Source of the DNA: an uncultured Eubacteriales bacterium
GTDB lineage: Bacteria; Bacillota; Clostridia; Oscillospirales; Oscillospiraceae
Assembly (NCBI GenBank): GCA_900552475.1
Contig: USAC01000042.1
Location: forward strand, 1 to 16,322
Length of the DNA stretch: 16,322 nt
Reading direction: 5' to 3'
The position numbers and the translations under genes are program-made. The notes below the pieces were generated by a model. That model had not been told where the DNA came from and ran no database searches. It saw only the letters and a program-made list of their open reading frames with translations. The first letter of the stretch is position 1. Every line of letters begins with the position of its first letter. Of this stretch, positions 1 through 7,800 are shown piece after piece.

Positions 1-96
1 GTAGTTCTATTTTCCTACATCAGGGGGTGTTTTGTCTATTGTCCGTTTTTACTGGCCCTGTTCATTCTGCGAACCGGGGTGGTTTTATAGCTGTTT
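1..96. other. Intergenic edge, no gene seen
   Basis: This is the 3' flank of the minus-strand OPT operon. I see no hairpin with a T-run, no ribosome binding site and no credible reading frame in it. Any operon terminator or next gene lies outside the window. Confidence 0.5.
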
Positions 97-441
97 TCAC
101 TTCTTCACCCGGTAGGTATCGTCTCCCGCGGCTTCGAGGTATTGCTGCCCGAGCAAGAAGGCGATGACCTGATCGGCCGCCTTTTCGCCGCTCTGCACGC
201 GTACCCGGCTGCGCGACCAGAATGGGCCGACGCTCAGCCCCTCGATCAGCGCGGCGATCTCCGCGCGCGTGATGCTGCCCTGCTTCTTCGCGCGGCGCAC
301 CACGCGGCTGCCGCAGGCGCTCAGCAGGCTGCGCTGCAGATCCTCCCGCTGGTTCACGGACTTTTTCAGTCCCCACACATAGAGCACCGCCCCCGCAATC
401 GCAAAAAGCGCGATGCCCAGCATAATCTGTCCGACGGTCAT
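97..441 (-). CDS. Small one-TM membrane protein, third gene of OPT operon
   Basis: I do not recognise a named family. The 114-aa product has one hydrophobic segment at about residues 4-24, followed by a basic stretch (KK, RR, KK) that should hold the rest in the cytoplasm. The soluble part (about 40-114) is charged and has short predicted helices (TRAEIAALIEGL, EKAADQVIAFLLGQQYLE) ending in a short strand; this could be a small winged-helix-like fold, which is inference. Its ATG overlaps the stop of the PqqD-like gene by four bases (ATGA), so the two are translationally coupled and probably act together. The conserved-looking order transporter, PqqD-like protein, TM protein suggests an accessory role for the transporter. 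It is real by coupling and codon pattern; its function is unknown. Confidence 0.75.
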   Translation of the reverse strand: MTVGQIMLGIALFAIAGAVLYVWGLKKSVNQREDLQRSLLSACGSRVVRRAKKQGSITRAEIAALIEGLSVGPFWSRSRVRVQSGEKAADQVIAFLLGQQYLEAAGDDTYRVKK

Positions 442-806
442 TGCGGCGCCCTGTCCTTTCCGGCGTAGTAGATGAAGCCGTTGTTGCGCAGGATCTGCAT
501 ATACTTCGCCAGCCGCTCGTACAGCGGCTCCGCGTCCGCGCCGAAGCGCTCACGCACCAGCTGCGCAATCTGCCCCACCGTCCGCTCGCCGTCGATCAGG
601 GGGAAGATAAAGCTCCCCATCTCGTCGAGGTCGATATGGCTCACGCGCGGGCGGTGAAAGACCTTCTGCGCGATCCACGCATAAAAGCCGCGGTGCACCA
701 TGTGGATGGTGACGTTTCCCTCCGCGTCCGCATCCCAGCTGTTCTTCGTCGAAACGGCGGGGATATAGTCGAGATAGTTTTCGTCCTTTTTCGCTTTTCT
801 TGCCAT
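438..806 (-). CDS. PqqD-family (RiPP recognition element-like) protein
   Basis: The 122-aa soluble protein fits the PqqD fold: an N-terminal segment with strands (about 17-50), then the family signature with a glycine after an acidic residue (LIDGERTVGQIAQLV, about 70-84), a helical stretch (AEPLYERLAKYMQIL, about 92-106) and a closing NGFIYY strand. PqqD-like domains bind leader peptides of ribosomally made, modified peptides and present them to radical-SAM or other enzymes, but many stand-alone members have no known role. A good Shine-Dalgarno (AGGAGG, 5 nt before ATG) supports the start. It lies 43 bp behind the OPT transporter and overlaps the next gene by 4 bp. No modifying enzyme or precursor peptide is visible nearby, so a RiPP role is only a possibility; the family call is fairly firm. 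Confidence 0.7.
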   Translation of the reverse strand: MARKAKKDENYLDYIPAVSTKNSWDADAEGNVTIHMVHRGFYAWIAQKVFHRPRVSHIDLDEMGSFIFPLIDGERTVGQIAQLVRERFGADAEPLYERLAKYMQILRNNGFIYYAGKDRAPQ

Positions 807-849
807 AACGTCCTCCTGTGGCCGCCGGAAAGTGTCCGGGCGGCTCGCG

Positions 850-2745
850 TCAGTTTTTCGCGGCCTTGCGGCCCTTGCTGCAGAAATAGAGAATGCTCAG
901 CAGCAGGAGCGCAAAGCAGACCAGACCGCCGATGTTGCCGAGGTTCACCTTATCGGAAATGTCGGTGTTGACCTTCGCCACCGCGAACATCGCCAGCAGG
1001 ATGCCCACGACACCCTCGCCCGCGATCATGCCGGAGGTATAGAGGATGCCGGACTGGATGCTGTCGCTTTTCTCCTTCTCGGAGGCGTACTTGCGCTTCT
1101 CGACAAACAGGCGCACCAGACCGCCGAGCATGATGGCGGCGTTGAGGTGGATCGGAAGATAGATGCCGATGGCCACCGGCAGCACGGGCAGGCCGAGAAT
1201 CTCGATCACCACAGCGAGGAACACGCCCGTGAACACGAGCGTCCACGGCATTTTGCCGCCCATGACGCCCTCGACGACCATCTTCATCATCATGGCCTGC
1301 GGCGCGCCGAGCTCATCGGTGCCAAAGCCCCATGCGGCGTTGAGCAGGTAGAGAATCGCACCGATGGCGACGGCGGAGACGCACACGCCGATCAGCTCGC
1401 CGTATTGCTGCTTCTTCGGCGTCGCGCCGAGGAGGAAGCCGGTCTTGAGGTCCTGCGACGTATCGCCCGCGATAGCGGCGATGATGCAGATGACCGAGCC
1501 GATGGCAATCGCGCCGACCATGCCCTCGGAGCCGGTGGAGCCACTGGCCTTCAGCGCGATGGTCGAGATGAGCAGCGTAGCGATGGCCATGCCGGAGACG
1601 GGGTTGTTCGACGATCCGATCAGGCCCACCATGCGCGAGGAGACCGTCGCGAAGAAGAAGCCGAATACCAGCACGATCAGCGCGCCGAGGAAGCTCACCG
1701 GGATGGCCGGGAACAGCCACATGAACACCGCGATCAGCAGGCACACGGCGAGCACGACCTTCATGGAGATGTCCTGCTCGGTGCGCAGAGTACCGGCGGC
1801 ACCCTTACCGTAGGACTTGAAGGCCGCGGCGAACGTGCGCACGATCATCGGCAGAGACTTGATCAGGCTGATGATGCCGCCCGCCGCCAGCGCTCCCGCG
1901 CCGATGTAGCGGATGAACTTGCCCCAGATGGCGCCGGTGCCGCCCGTCGCCCAGAGCTCCGCCACGCTGACATCGGCGGGATAGATGACGAGGTCGCTGC
2001 CGAAGAGCGTGATGAGCGGCATGAGCACGAACCACGCGAGCGTGCTGCCCGCGAACATGTAAGACGAAATGCGCGGGCCACAGATATAGCCCACACCCGC
2101 CAGCGCCGGCAGAACGTCCACGCCGACGGCGGAGCCCTTGTAGGCGTCGATGCCATACTCGACCTCGCTCGGGAACAGCTTCAGGCCGTCGGTCACGAAC
2201 TTGTAGACCGCGGCGATGCCGAGACCCCAGAACACGGTGGAGGCGCGGCTGCCGCCCTCCTCACCGGCCATGAGCACCTCGGCGCAGGCCTTGCCCTCGG
2301 GATAGCCGAGCTTGCCGTGCTCCTGCACGATCAGCGCCGAGCGCAGCGGGATCATCATCAGCACGCCCAGCACGCCGCCGCACAGGGCGATCAGGCCGAT
2401 CTCCACGACGGAGGGCATGTCGCAAAGTCCCTCCGCCGCCCACATAAACAGGGCAGGCATCGTGAAAATCGCGCCCGCGGCCACGGACTCACCGGCCGAG
2501 CCGATGGTCTGGACCATGTTGTTCTCCAGAATGGAGTCCCGCTTGAGGATGAAGCGGATGGCGCCCATCGAGAGCACCGCCGCCGGGATGGAGGCGGAGA
2601 CCGTCATGCCGACGCGCAGACCGAGGTAGGCGTTGGCGCCGCCGAACACGATGGCCAGCAGCGCGCCGAGTACCACGGAGAACACGGTGAATTCCGGCAC
2701 AACCTTGTCCGCCGGGACATAGGGTTGGAATTTCTTCTCTTCCAC
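850..2745 (-). CDS. OPT-family oligopeptide transporter
   Basis: This 631-aa integral membrane protein belongs to the OPT superfamily of secondary transporters, which import peptides or metal chelates using a cation gradient. Visible family hallmarks are the N-terminal ANAYLGLRVGMTVSASIPAA block (about 37-56), the signature NNMVQTIGSAGESVAAG (about 75-91) and the late LPVLPVAIGIYLPI block (about 519-532). Many hydrophobic segments run throughout, and the protein ends in a basic cytoplasmic tail. Its length is normal for bacterial members. The start is a GTG (2743-2745) preceded by AAAGAGGAG at 6 nt. It is the first gene of a three-gene operon with the PqqD-like and TM proteins, read from the promoter at 2804-2832. 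The substrate cannot be told from sequence; small peptides are the default inference. Confidence 0.92.
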   Translation of the reverse strand: MEEKKFQPYVPADKVVPEFTVFSVVLGALLAIVFGGANAYLGLRVGMTVSASIPAAVLSMGAIRFILKRDSILENNMVQTIGSAGESVAAGAIFTMPALFMWAAEGLCDMPSVVEIGLIALCGGVLGVLMMIPLRSALIVQEHGKLGYPEGKACAEVLMAGEEGGSRASTVFWGLGIAAVYKFVTDGLKLFPSEVEYGIDAYKGSAVGVDVLPALAGVGYICGPRISSYMFAGSTLAWFVLMPLITLFGSDLVIYPADVSVAELWATGGTGAIWGKFIRYIGAGALAAGGIISLIKSLPMIVRTFAAAFKSYGKGAAGTLRTEQDISMKVVLAVCLLIAVFMWLFPAIPVSFLGALIVLVFGFFFATVSSRMVGLIGSSNNPVSGMAIATLLISTIALKASGSTGSEGMVGAIAIGSVICIIAAIAGDTSQDLKTGFLLGATPKKQQYGELIGVCVSAVAIGAILYLLNAAWGFGTDELGAPQAMMMKMVVEGVMGGKMPWTLVFTGVFLAVVIEILGLPVLPVAIGIYLPIHLNAAIMLGGLVRLFVEKRKYASEKEKSDSIQSGILYTSGMIAGEGVVGILLAMFAVAKVNTDISDKVNLGNIGGLVCFALLLLSILYFCSKGRKAAKN

Positions 2746-2803
2746 GTTTTACTCCTCTTTCTTTTGTATTATCGCGCGTTAAGAATCCGCACAGACACGT
2801 TTC

Positions 2804-2832
2804 ATTTTACGAAAAACATCACAGAAAGTCAA
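2804..2832 (-). promoter_or_regulatory. Promoter of OPT operon
   Basis: On the minus strand a TTGACT -35 (2827-2832) is followed by a 17-bp spacer and a TAAAAT -10 (2804-2809), about 60 bp upstream of the GTG. This is near-consensus for the housekeeping sigma factor. Confidence 0.7.
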
Positions 2833-2933
2833 GTGAAATTGCATTTTTCTCCATATAATCTTTTTCTAATTTTGCTCATTTTTAACAGGGCGATTTACTG
2901 AACCCATTGCTGTATCAGCGTTTGCGCGGTTTT

Positions 2934-2949
2934 AGATTTGTCTAAATCT
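2934..2949. promoter_or_regulatory. Perfect inverted repeat, operator candidate
   Basis: AGATTT-GTCT-AAATCT is a perfect 6-4-6 palindrome ending 16 bp before the -10 hexamer at 2966-2971, so it covers the -35 position of the plus-strand promoter. Its placement is that of a repressor or activator site. The binding protein is unknown. Confidence 0.4.
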
Positions 2950-2965
2950 TTTCCCGGATCCATGA

Positions 2966-2971
2966 TATAAT
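2966..2971 (+). promoter_or_regulatory. -10 element upstream of two-component remnant
   Basis: A perfect TATAAT lies about 33 bp before the ATG at 3004. No good -35 sits at 16-18 bp; instead the palindrome 2934-2949 occupies that place, suggesting activator-dependent transcription. The DMT transporter downstream has no clear promoter of its own and may depend on this one. Confidence 0.45.
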
Positions 2972-3003
2972 ATACCCGATTTCATGTTGGGGAGGTCTGC
3001 CCT

Positions 3004-3082
3004 ATGACGATCCGTCAGCGGCTATCCGGCCCAGCTTGAACCGGTCACGCTGCCCCTTGCAAAGGAGGACGGACATGGATAA
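3004..3082 (+). pseudogene. Histidine kinase remnant (both ends joined, centre lost)
   Basis: After a Shine-Dalgarno (GGGGAGG at about 2989-2995) an ATG opens MTIRQRLS, a start very like that of sensor histidine kinases, but the frame stops after 11 codons (3037-3039). From 3023 another frame reads PAQLEPVTLPLAKEDGHG and stops at 3080-3082, overlapping the response-regulator ATG at 3075 as coupled two-component genes do. I infer that an out-of-frame internal deletion with a junction near 3019-3032 removed almost the whole kinase, leaving its translation start and C-terminal tail. The evidence is short, so the identity as a kinase rests on position and on those few residues. Confidence 0.4.
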
Positions 3083-3494
3083 AATACTGATTATCGAGGA
3101 CGATCCCGACATCGCCGCCATCGAGCGCGACTATCTCGAGCTGAGCGGCTGCGCCGTCACCATCTGCGCAAACGGCACCGACGGTCAGCGCGCGGCACTC
3201 GAGGGCGCGTTTGACCTGATTCTGCTCGACCTGATGCTCCCGGGGACGGACGGGTTTTCCATCTGCCGCGCCGTGCGCGCACAGAAGGACATCCCCATCC
3301 TCATGGTCACGACGCTCGGCAAGGACGCCGACAAGATCCACGGCCTCGGCTTCGGCGCGGACGACTACATCGAAAAGCCCTTCTCGCCGAGCGTCCTCGT
3401 CGCGCGCGTGAAGGCGAACCCCGCGCATCCGCAGCTGCTGCAGACGGTCTGGGGCGTGGGGTACCGGCTGCGAAAGGACAATGAACCGTCCTGA
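3075..3494 (+). pseudogene. OmpR-type response regulator with most of its DNA-binding domain deleted
   Basis: The 139-aa frame starts at the ATG behind AAAGGAGGACGGAC. The receiver domain is complete: acidic pair D9/D10, phosphoacceptor D52 in LILLDLMLPG, switch Thr at 79-80, and K101 in EKPFSP. At residue 114-116 (3414-3422) the sequence jumps from the receiver end (VARVKA) straight to NPAHPQLLQTVWGVGYRL, the last strand and wing of an OmpR/PhoB winged helix. Family members are about 225 aa, so roughly 90 residues are missing, including the recognition helix. The frame is kept, so a receiver-only protein could still be made, but it should not bind DNA. With the neighbouring kinase remnant this looks like decay of a two-component system. 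A longer reading from TTG at 3036 is less likely because it lacks a ribosome binding site. Confidence 0.75.
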
Positions 3495-3525
3495 ACCATT
3501 TTGCATTTGAGGAGAGAGAACAAAC

Positions 3526-4383
3526 ATGTGGATTTTCTTTGCGTTCGGCTCGGCGCTCTTCGCGGGCCTGACCGCCATTCTGGCCAAGTGCGGTATCCGA
3601 AAGACCGACTCCACCGTCGCCACCGCCATCCGCACCATCGTGGTGCTGGCGTTTTCGTGGCTGATGGTGTTTATCACCGGCTCACAGGGGACGATCTCGT
3701 CCATCAGCGGGCGGACGCTGCTGTTTCTGGTGCTGTCGGGACTCGCCACGGGCGCGAGCTGGCTGTGCTATTTCAGGGCGCTCCAGCTCGGCGACGTGAA
3801 CAAGGTCGTCCCGATCGACAAGTCCAGCACCGTGCTCACGATCCTGCTCGCGGCGATCTTCCTGCGCGAGGGCGTCAGCCTGACGAAGGGGATCGGCGTG
3901 GTACTCATCGCCGCGGGCACGTTCCTGATGATTGAGAAAAAGGAGAGCACCGGCGAGACGAAGAGCGCCGCGTGGCTGTGGTACGCACTCGGCTCGGCGG
4001 TGTTCGCAAGCCTGACCGCCATCCTCGGCAAGGTCGGCATCTCGGGCGTGGAGTCGAACCTTGGGACGGCCATCCGCACGGGCGTCGTGCTCGTGATGTC
4101 GTGGCTGATGGTGTTCGTCACGGGCAAACAGCTCGCGCTGCGCGGCATCCCGCAGCGCGAGCTGGGCTTCATCTGCCTGTCGGGGATCGCCACCGGCGGA
4201 AGCTGGCTGTGCTACTACAAGGCGCTGCAGGACGGCCCTGCGAGCGTCGTCGTCCCGATCGACAAGCTGAGCATCCTCGTGACAGTGCTGTTTTCCTACG
4301 TTGTCTTTCACGAAAAGCTCACGAAGAAATCGGCGCTGGGCCTTGCCGGCATCGTCGCCGGTACGCTTCTGATGCTGGTTTAA
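3526..4383 (+). CDS. EamA/DMT-family transporter with two near-duplicate halves
   Basis: This 285-aa membrane protein of the drug/metabolite transporter superfamily has two EamA units, residues 1-137 and about 149-285, each with about five hydrophobic segments, joined by a charged linker (EKKESTGETKSA). The halves are unusually alike: LTAILAK/LTAILGK, ATAIRT/GTAIRT, SWLMVFITG/SWLMVFVTG, ATGASWLCY/ATGGSWLCY and VVPIDK occur at matching places (about half of the residues match by eye). This suggests a fairly recent fusion of two single-unit (about 140 aa) EamA proteins. The start has a ribosome binding site (GAGGAGAGAG, about 8 nt before ATG). It lies 31 bp after the response-regulator remnant and was probably in its operon. 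The substrate is unknown; export of a metabolite or small toxic compound is typical of the family. Confidence 0.88.
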   Translation: MWIFFAFGSALFAGLTAILAKCGIRKTDSTVATAIRTIVVLAFSWLMVFITGSQGTISSISGRTLLFLVLSGLATGASWLCYFRALQLGDVNKVVPIDKSSTVLTILLAAIFLREGVSLTKGIGVVLIAAGTFLMIEKKESTGETKSAAWLWYALGSAVFASLTAILGKVGISGVESNLGTAIRTGVVLVMSWLMVFVTGKQLALRGIPQRELGFICLSGIATGGSWLCYYKALQDGPASVVVPIDKLSILVTVLFSYVVFHEKLTKKSALGLAGIVAGTLLMLV

Positions 4384-4385
4384 GG

Positions 4386-4432
4386 TCTGTTTAATCTCTG
4401 TTTATCCCGCGTTTTAGGGGCTTCCTTACAAT
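4386..4432 (+). promoter_or_regulatory. Promoter with 11-bp direct repeats
   Basis: TCTGTTTA occurs at 4386-4393 and again at 4397-4404, exactly 11 bp apart, with a weaker third unit (GCGTTTT, 4409-4415) in the same phase. A TACAAT -10 follows at 4427-4432. Helically phased direct repeats just upstream of a -10 are the typical layout of OmpR/PhoB-type activator sites. The site lies right after the DMT stop and points at the small ORF at 4445-4755. Confidence 0.45.
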
Positions 4433-4444
4433 GGACACGATCCG

Positions 4445-4755
4445 TTGGAGGAAGCTCTTTTTTCATTCCGATCGGAGGTGGTTTTACGAAAACGGTCGAT
4501 CATCTGCCTCTGGCCCGGCAGTCTCGCCGCGCACCGCGCCTATGAGTGGTCGCTGCACGCGGTGTTTGCCGATTTTTTCCGCGAGACGCACAGGGACTTG
4601 CCGCGGGCGGCTATGCGTCTTTGCGGCGGGCATACTGCGAAGAGACGTACTGCCCGGAGCGCGACTGCCGGTACATCCTCGCCGCCTGCGCGGCGGTGCT
4701 CGGCGCCGTCATCGGCGCTGTGACCATGCGCTGCGGACGCAAATGGCTCCGGTAA
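4445..4755 (+). pseudogene. Small membrane-protein ORF, apparently frameshifted
   Basis: I do not recognise this. Two frames each look coding over part of the region. The first (from 4445, or from GTG at 4481 behind GGAGGTG) reads HRAYEWSLHAVFADFFRETH to about 4600 and then becomes arginine/serine-rich. The second, ending at TAA 4753-4755, reads AYCEETYCPERDC followed by a hydrophobic helix (YILAACAAVLGAVIGAVTM) and a basic end (RCGRKWLR). Joined by one frameshift near 4590-4620 they would make a protein of about 90-100 aa with a C-terminal membrane anchor. Alternatively, the downstream part alone is a small membrane peptide starting at GTG 4546. The phased-repeat promoter in front supports a gene of some kind here. 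Confidence 0.35.
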
Positions 4756-4772
4756 ACCGAAAATTTCATGCA

Positions 4773-4806
4773 GAAAGGCCTGCCCCTGTGCGAGGGCAGG
4801 CCTTTC
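4773..4806 (-). terminator. Terminator hairpin between convergent genes
   Basis: A perfect 13-bp stem (GAAAGGCCTGCCC at 4773-4785, complement at 4794-4806) has an 8-nt loop. It lies 36 bp past the stop of the large minus-strand gene and 17 bp past the plus-strand ORF, so it probably serves both. The minus side is followed by an AAATTTT tract; neither side has a long T-run. Confidence 0.65.
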
Positions 4807-4842
4807 CGCTATGGTTATGGATGAGCTAAGCAGGGGATGGGG

Positions 4843-7800
4843 TTACGCTTCTTCGCGCTTCTTGCTGCCAACCACGGCGGCAGCGGCCAGACCGGACACA
4901 CCCAGCGCCGCGACCCACAGCATCACGCCGCGGTCACCGGTGGAGGGCTTGTCGGGGTTCGTGGGCTGATCGGGCGTGACAGGGGCGGGCGTGATAGTCA
5001 CGTCGCTCATGTCATACAGGCTCGTCTGACCGGCCAGCAGGCGGTAGTACGCCGCGAGGGCATAGTAGCTCTGCTCGGTCGCCATGCCGTCGAGATCGCC
5101 GGATGCGATGTGGCGGAAGCCGCCGCCGTCGACATAGAAGCTGCACAGACCGTCCACGGCGTTCACGCCGTTCTTGATGAAGCGGCTGTCGGTCGCGGGA
5201 TTGATGCCGAGAGCCGTCAGCGCGACGATCACCTGCGCGGTGGACTCGGACGTCTTGCCGCTGAAGGCGGTGGAGAAGGTGCCGTCGTCATTCTGCATGG
5301 CGCTGAGCGCATTGAGCGCCTTGTCCACGGCGGCCTTTACGGCGTCGTTCGTGTCATAGTAGGGCGCGAGCGCCTGGATGGCCATGGCGGTGATATCGGT
5401 ATCGGCCGCCTTGCCCATCATATCCCAGCCGCCGTCGGGCAGCTGCGCGCCGAGGATGGCGTCGATGAGCTTCTCGCGCGTCACGTCGCCCTGCGGCGCA
5501 TAGTCGTGGCTGTCGAGGGCGATGAGCGTCCAAATCGGGCCGTTGATGCCCTGATAGGTGACATAGCTCATCTCGTCGAGACCGGCCAGCAGGTTGTGGC
5601 CGCCGACATTCGTGACATCCTTGCCGATGGCCGTCAGCGCGAGGATCACGCGGGCGTTGTCGGTCGCCCGGTTCTCGTCGAGACGCTCGTCGGCGTCGCA
5701 GTTCTCCTGCACGTACTTCACGACGTTCTCATAGTACCCGTCGGGCACGGTGCGGCCGGAGCGGGCAAGGCCGATGACCATCCACTCGCCGCCGACAGAG
5801 CCGACATTGGGCGTGCCGAGCGTCTCGAGCAGATCTCCGGTCGTCTGATAGGCGTTCTCGGCGTAGGCCGCGCGGGCGGCAGCGTCCTTCAGCTCGGCGA
5901 AGCGGGCCTCCGCCGCGAGGAGGGTGTTGTAGTTGCTGACCTCGGCCTTCTGGCTGTCGGTCAGGGCGTCATAGGCCGCGCGGGCAGCGGCGATCGCGTC
6001 GCCGGAGGTGAGCGTCACCTCGCCGATGGCGTCGATGGCCTTCTCCGCGCCGTCGATGGCGACGACGTCGGTATAGCGGGCCTCGGCGGCGGTCAGAACG
6101 TCAGCGTTCGTGACCTGCTCCTTCTGTGCGTCGGTCAGCGCGTCATAGGCGCTGCGCGCGGCGGCGATGGCGTCGCCGGAGTCGGGCGTAACGGTGCCGA
6201 TGGCATTGATCTTCTCGATGGCGTCATTGACATGCCAGCCCTCGAGCTTCAGAGACAGCGCGGGGAGCTGGGACATCACATCGCCGATCGTCGTTTCCGT
6301 GTAAGTGCCGAGGCCTACTCCATAGCGGGCCGCGCGGTGCGCGCCGGTCGCCTGACCAAAGCCTCTGGCCGCCTTAATAGCGCCGGACAGCGCATAGGAA
6401 TACTCCGTCCAATCGCTGGGAATCGTCACGGTAACGGCCTGCTTGGAAGCAGTGCTGCTGAAATCGTAGGTTCCAGCCCAACCGGCCTGACCGCTGACAA
6501 ACTCCGTGCCGTCCTCGCCCTTCACGTCAACGATGGGCGTGCGGTTATACACACCGGCCATCTTCTCCGCGGGGTTGATCAGGCCGTTAAACTGCACCTT
6601 CACCTTCGTACCGGGCGCCAGTTCGGCGTCGGCCGCCAGCTGATTGCCGTCCTCATCGTACAGGTCATAACTGATGCCGCGGGCGGTGACCACCTGATAG
6701 CTGGCCACGCCGTTTTTCTCGACCTTGATAATGTGCCGTCCGGTGGTCAGACCGCTGACGGTGACGGTACCGTCCTCCGACACCGCGACGCCGTCGGCAG
6801 TGAAGCCGCTGAACGTCATCTTATCGCTCACCGTGGAGCGCGCCACGGTGACGGTCGTGCCGCTCTCGGGCTTGAAGCTGTAGGACGCGCCCTCGCTGCC
6901 CAGATAGTAGAGGATATCATGCTCCGCATCCAGCGCCGTGCTGGAGGTGCCCAGACGGTCAACGACCATATTCGTTTCGATGCCCGTGCCGTCCTGATCC
7001 ACCGTCACCACAAACACGCCGGTGAACTCCGGCCAGATGGCAGAAAGCTCCGTGCCGCCCATGCCCTCCGTATGGGTCATGGCATCATAGGTCACCAGCA
7101 CAATTGCCGTACCGGCCTTATTGGCGGTCACAGACGCCACACTGCTGTTGTTGGCGTCCGGCGTAACGGACACGACATCACTGTCATTGCCGTTTTCGTC
7201 GATCACGCGATAGTGGACATCCGGCAGGGCGATCTTCGTGTTCATGTAGTTCTCAATCGCCTGCCAGTTGCGGAACACGTTCATCTCAAAGGACTGTCCC
7301 ACATCCATGTTCTTATAGCCCTTTTGGTTGATCGTCAGGTACACATTGCCCAGATCGTATATATTCTTATCAAATCGGCTGACCGTGTCCTTGGTAAAGC
7401 TGCTGTCACCGATGTGCAGATCCTCGCTCGTAACCGTGATCGTCTGCGCCGTGTTCCACTTACCAAACGTCCAGTACGTCACACCGTCGGGGTGCTGTAC
7501 GCGGACAAAATGGTAATTATAGTTCATATAGGAGTCTCTCTCAGGGACAACCGCCAGCGTAAAGCTCGCGGTAACGCCGTCCGCATCGTCGGTAACCGCC
7601 GTGGGCTCCGCAAATTCATAGGACCAGTAGTTGCGGAACGTACCGACGCTGACCGTGGAGCCCGCCGGGGCCTTCACGGTAACGGTCGTCGCGGCGGGGA
7701 TGGCCGCGGAGATGCTCAGCGCACTGCCGTCTTTCGTCTGGGAGGCTGTCTTGGTGACGGTGGCGGCCACATAGTCCGCCGCCTTGTCGCCGATCGGGGT

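Noticed and set aside
832..2901. Long plus-strand open frame of 689 codons
   Set aside because: It is the antisense of the OPT transporter; it is rich in His, Asp, Glu and Arg as expected for a shadow of hydrophobic GC-rich codons, and has no ribosome binding site.
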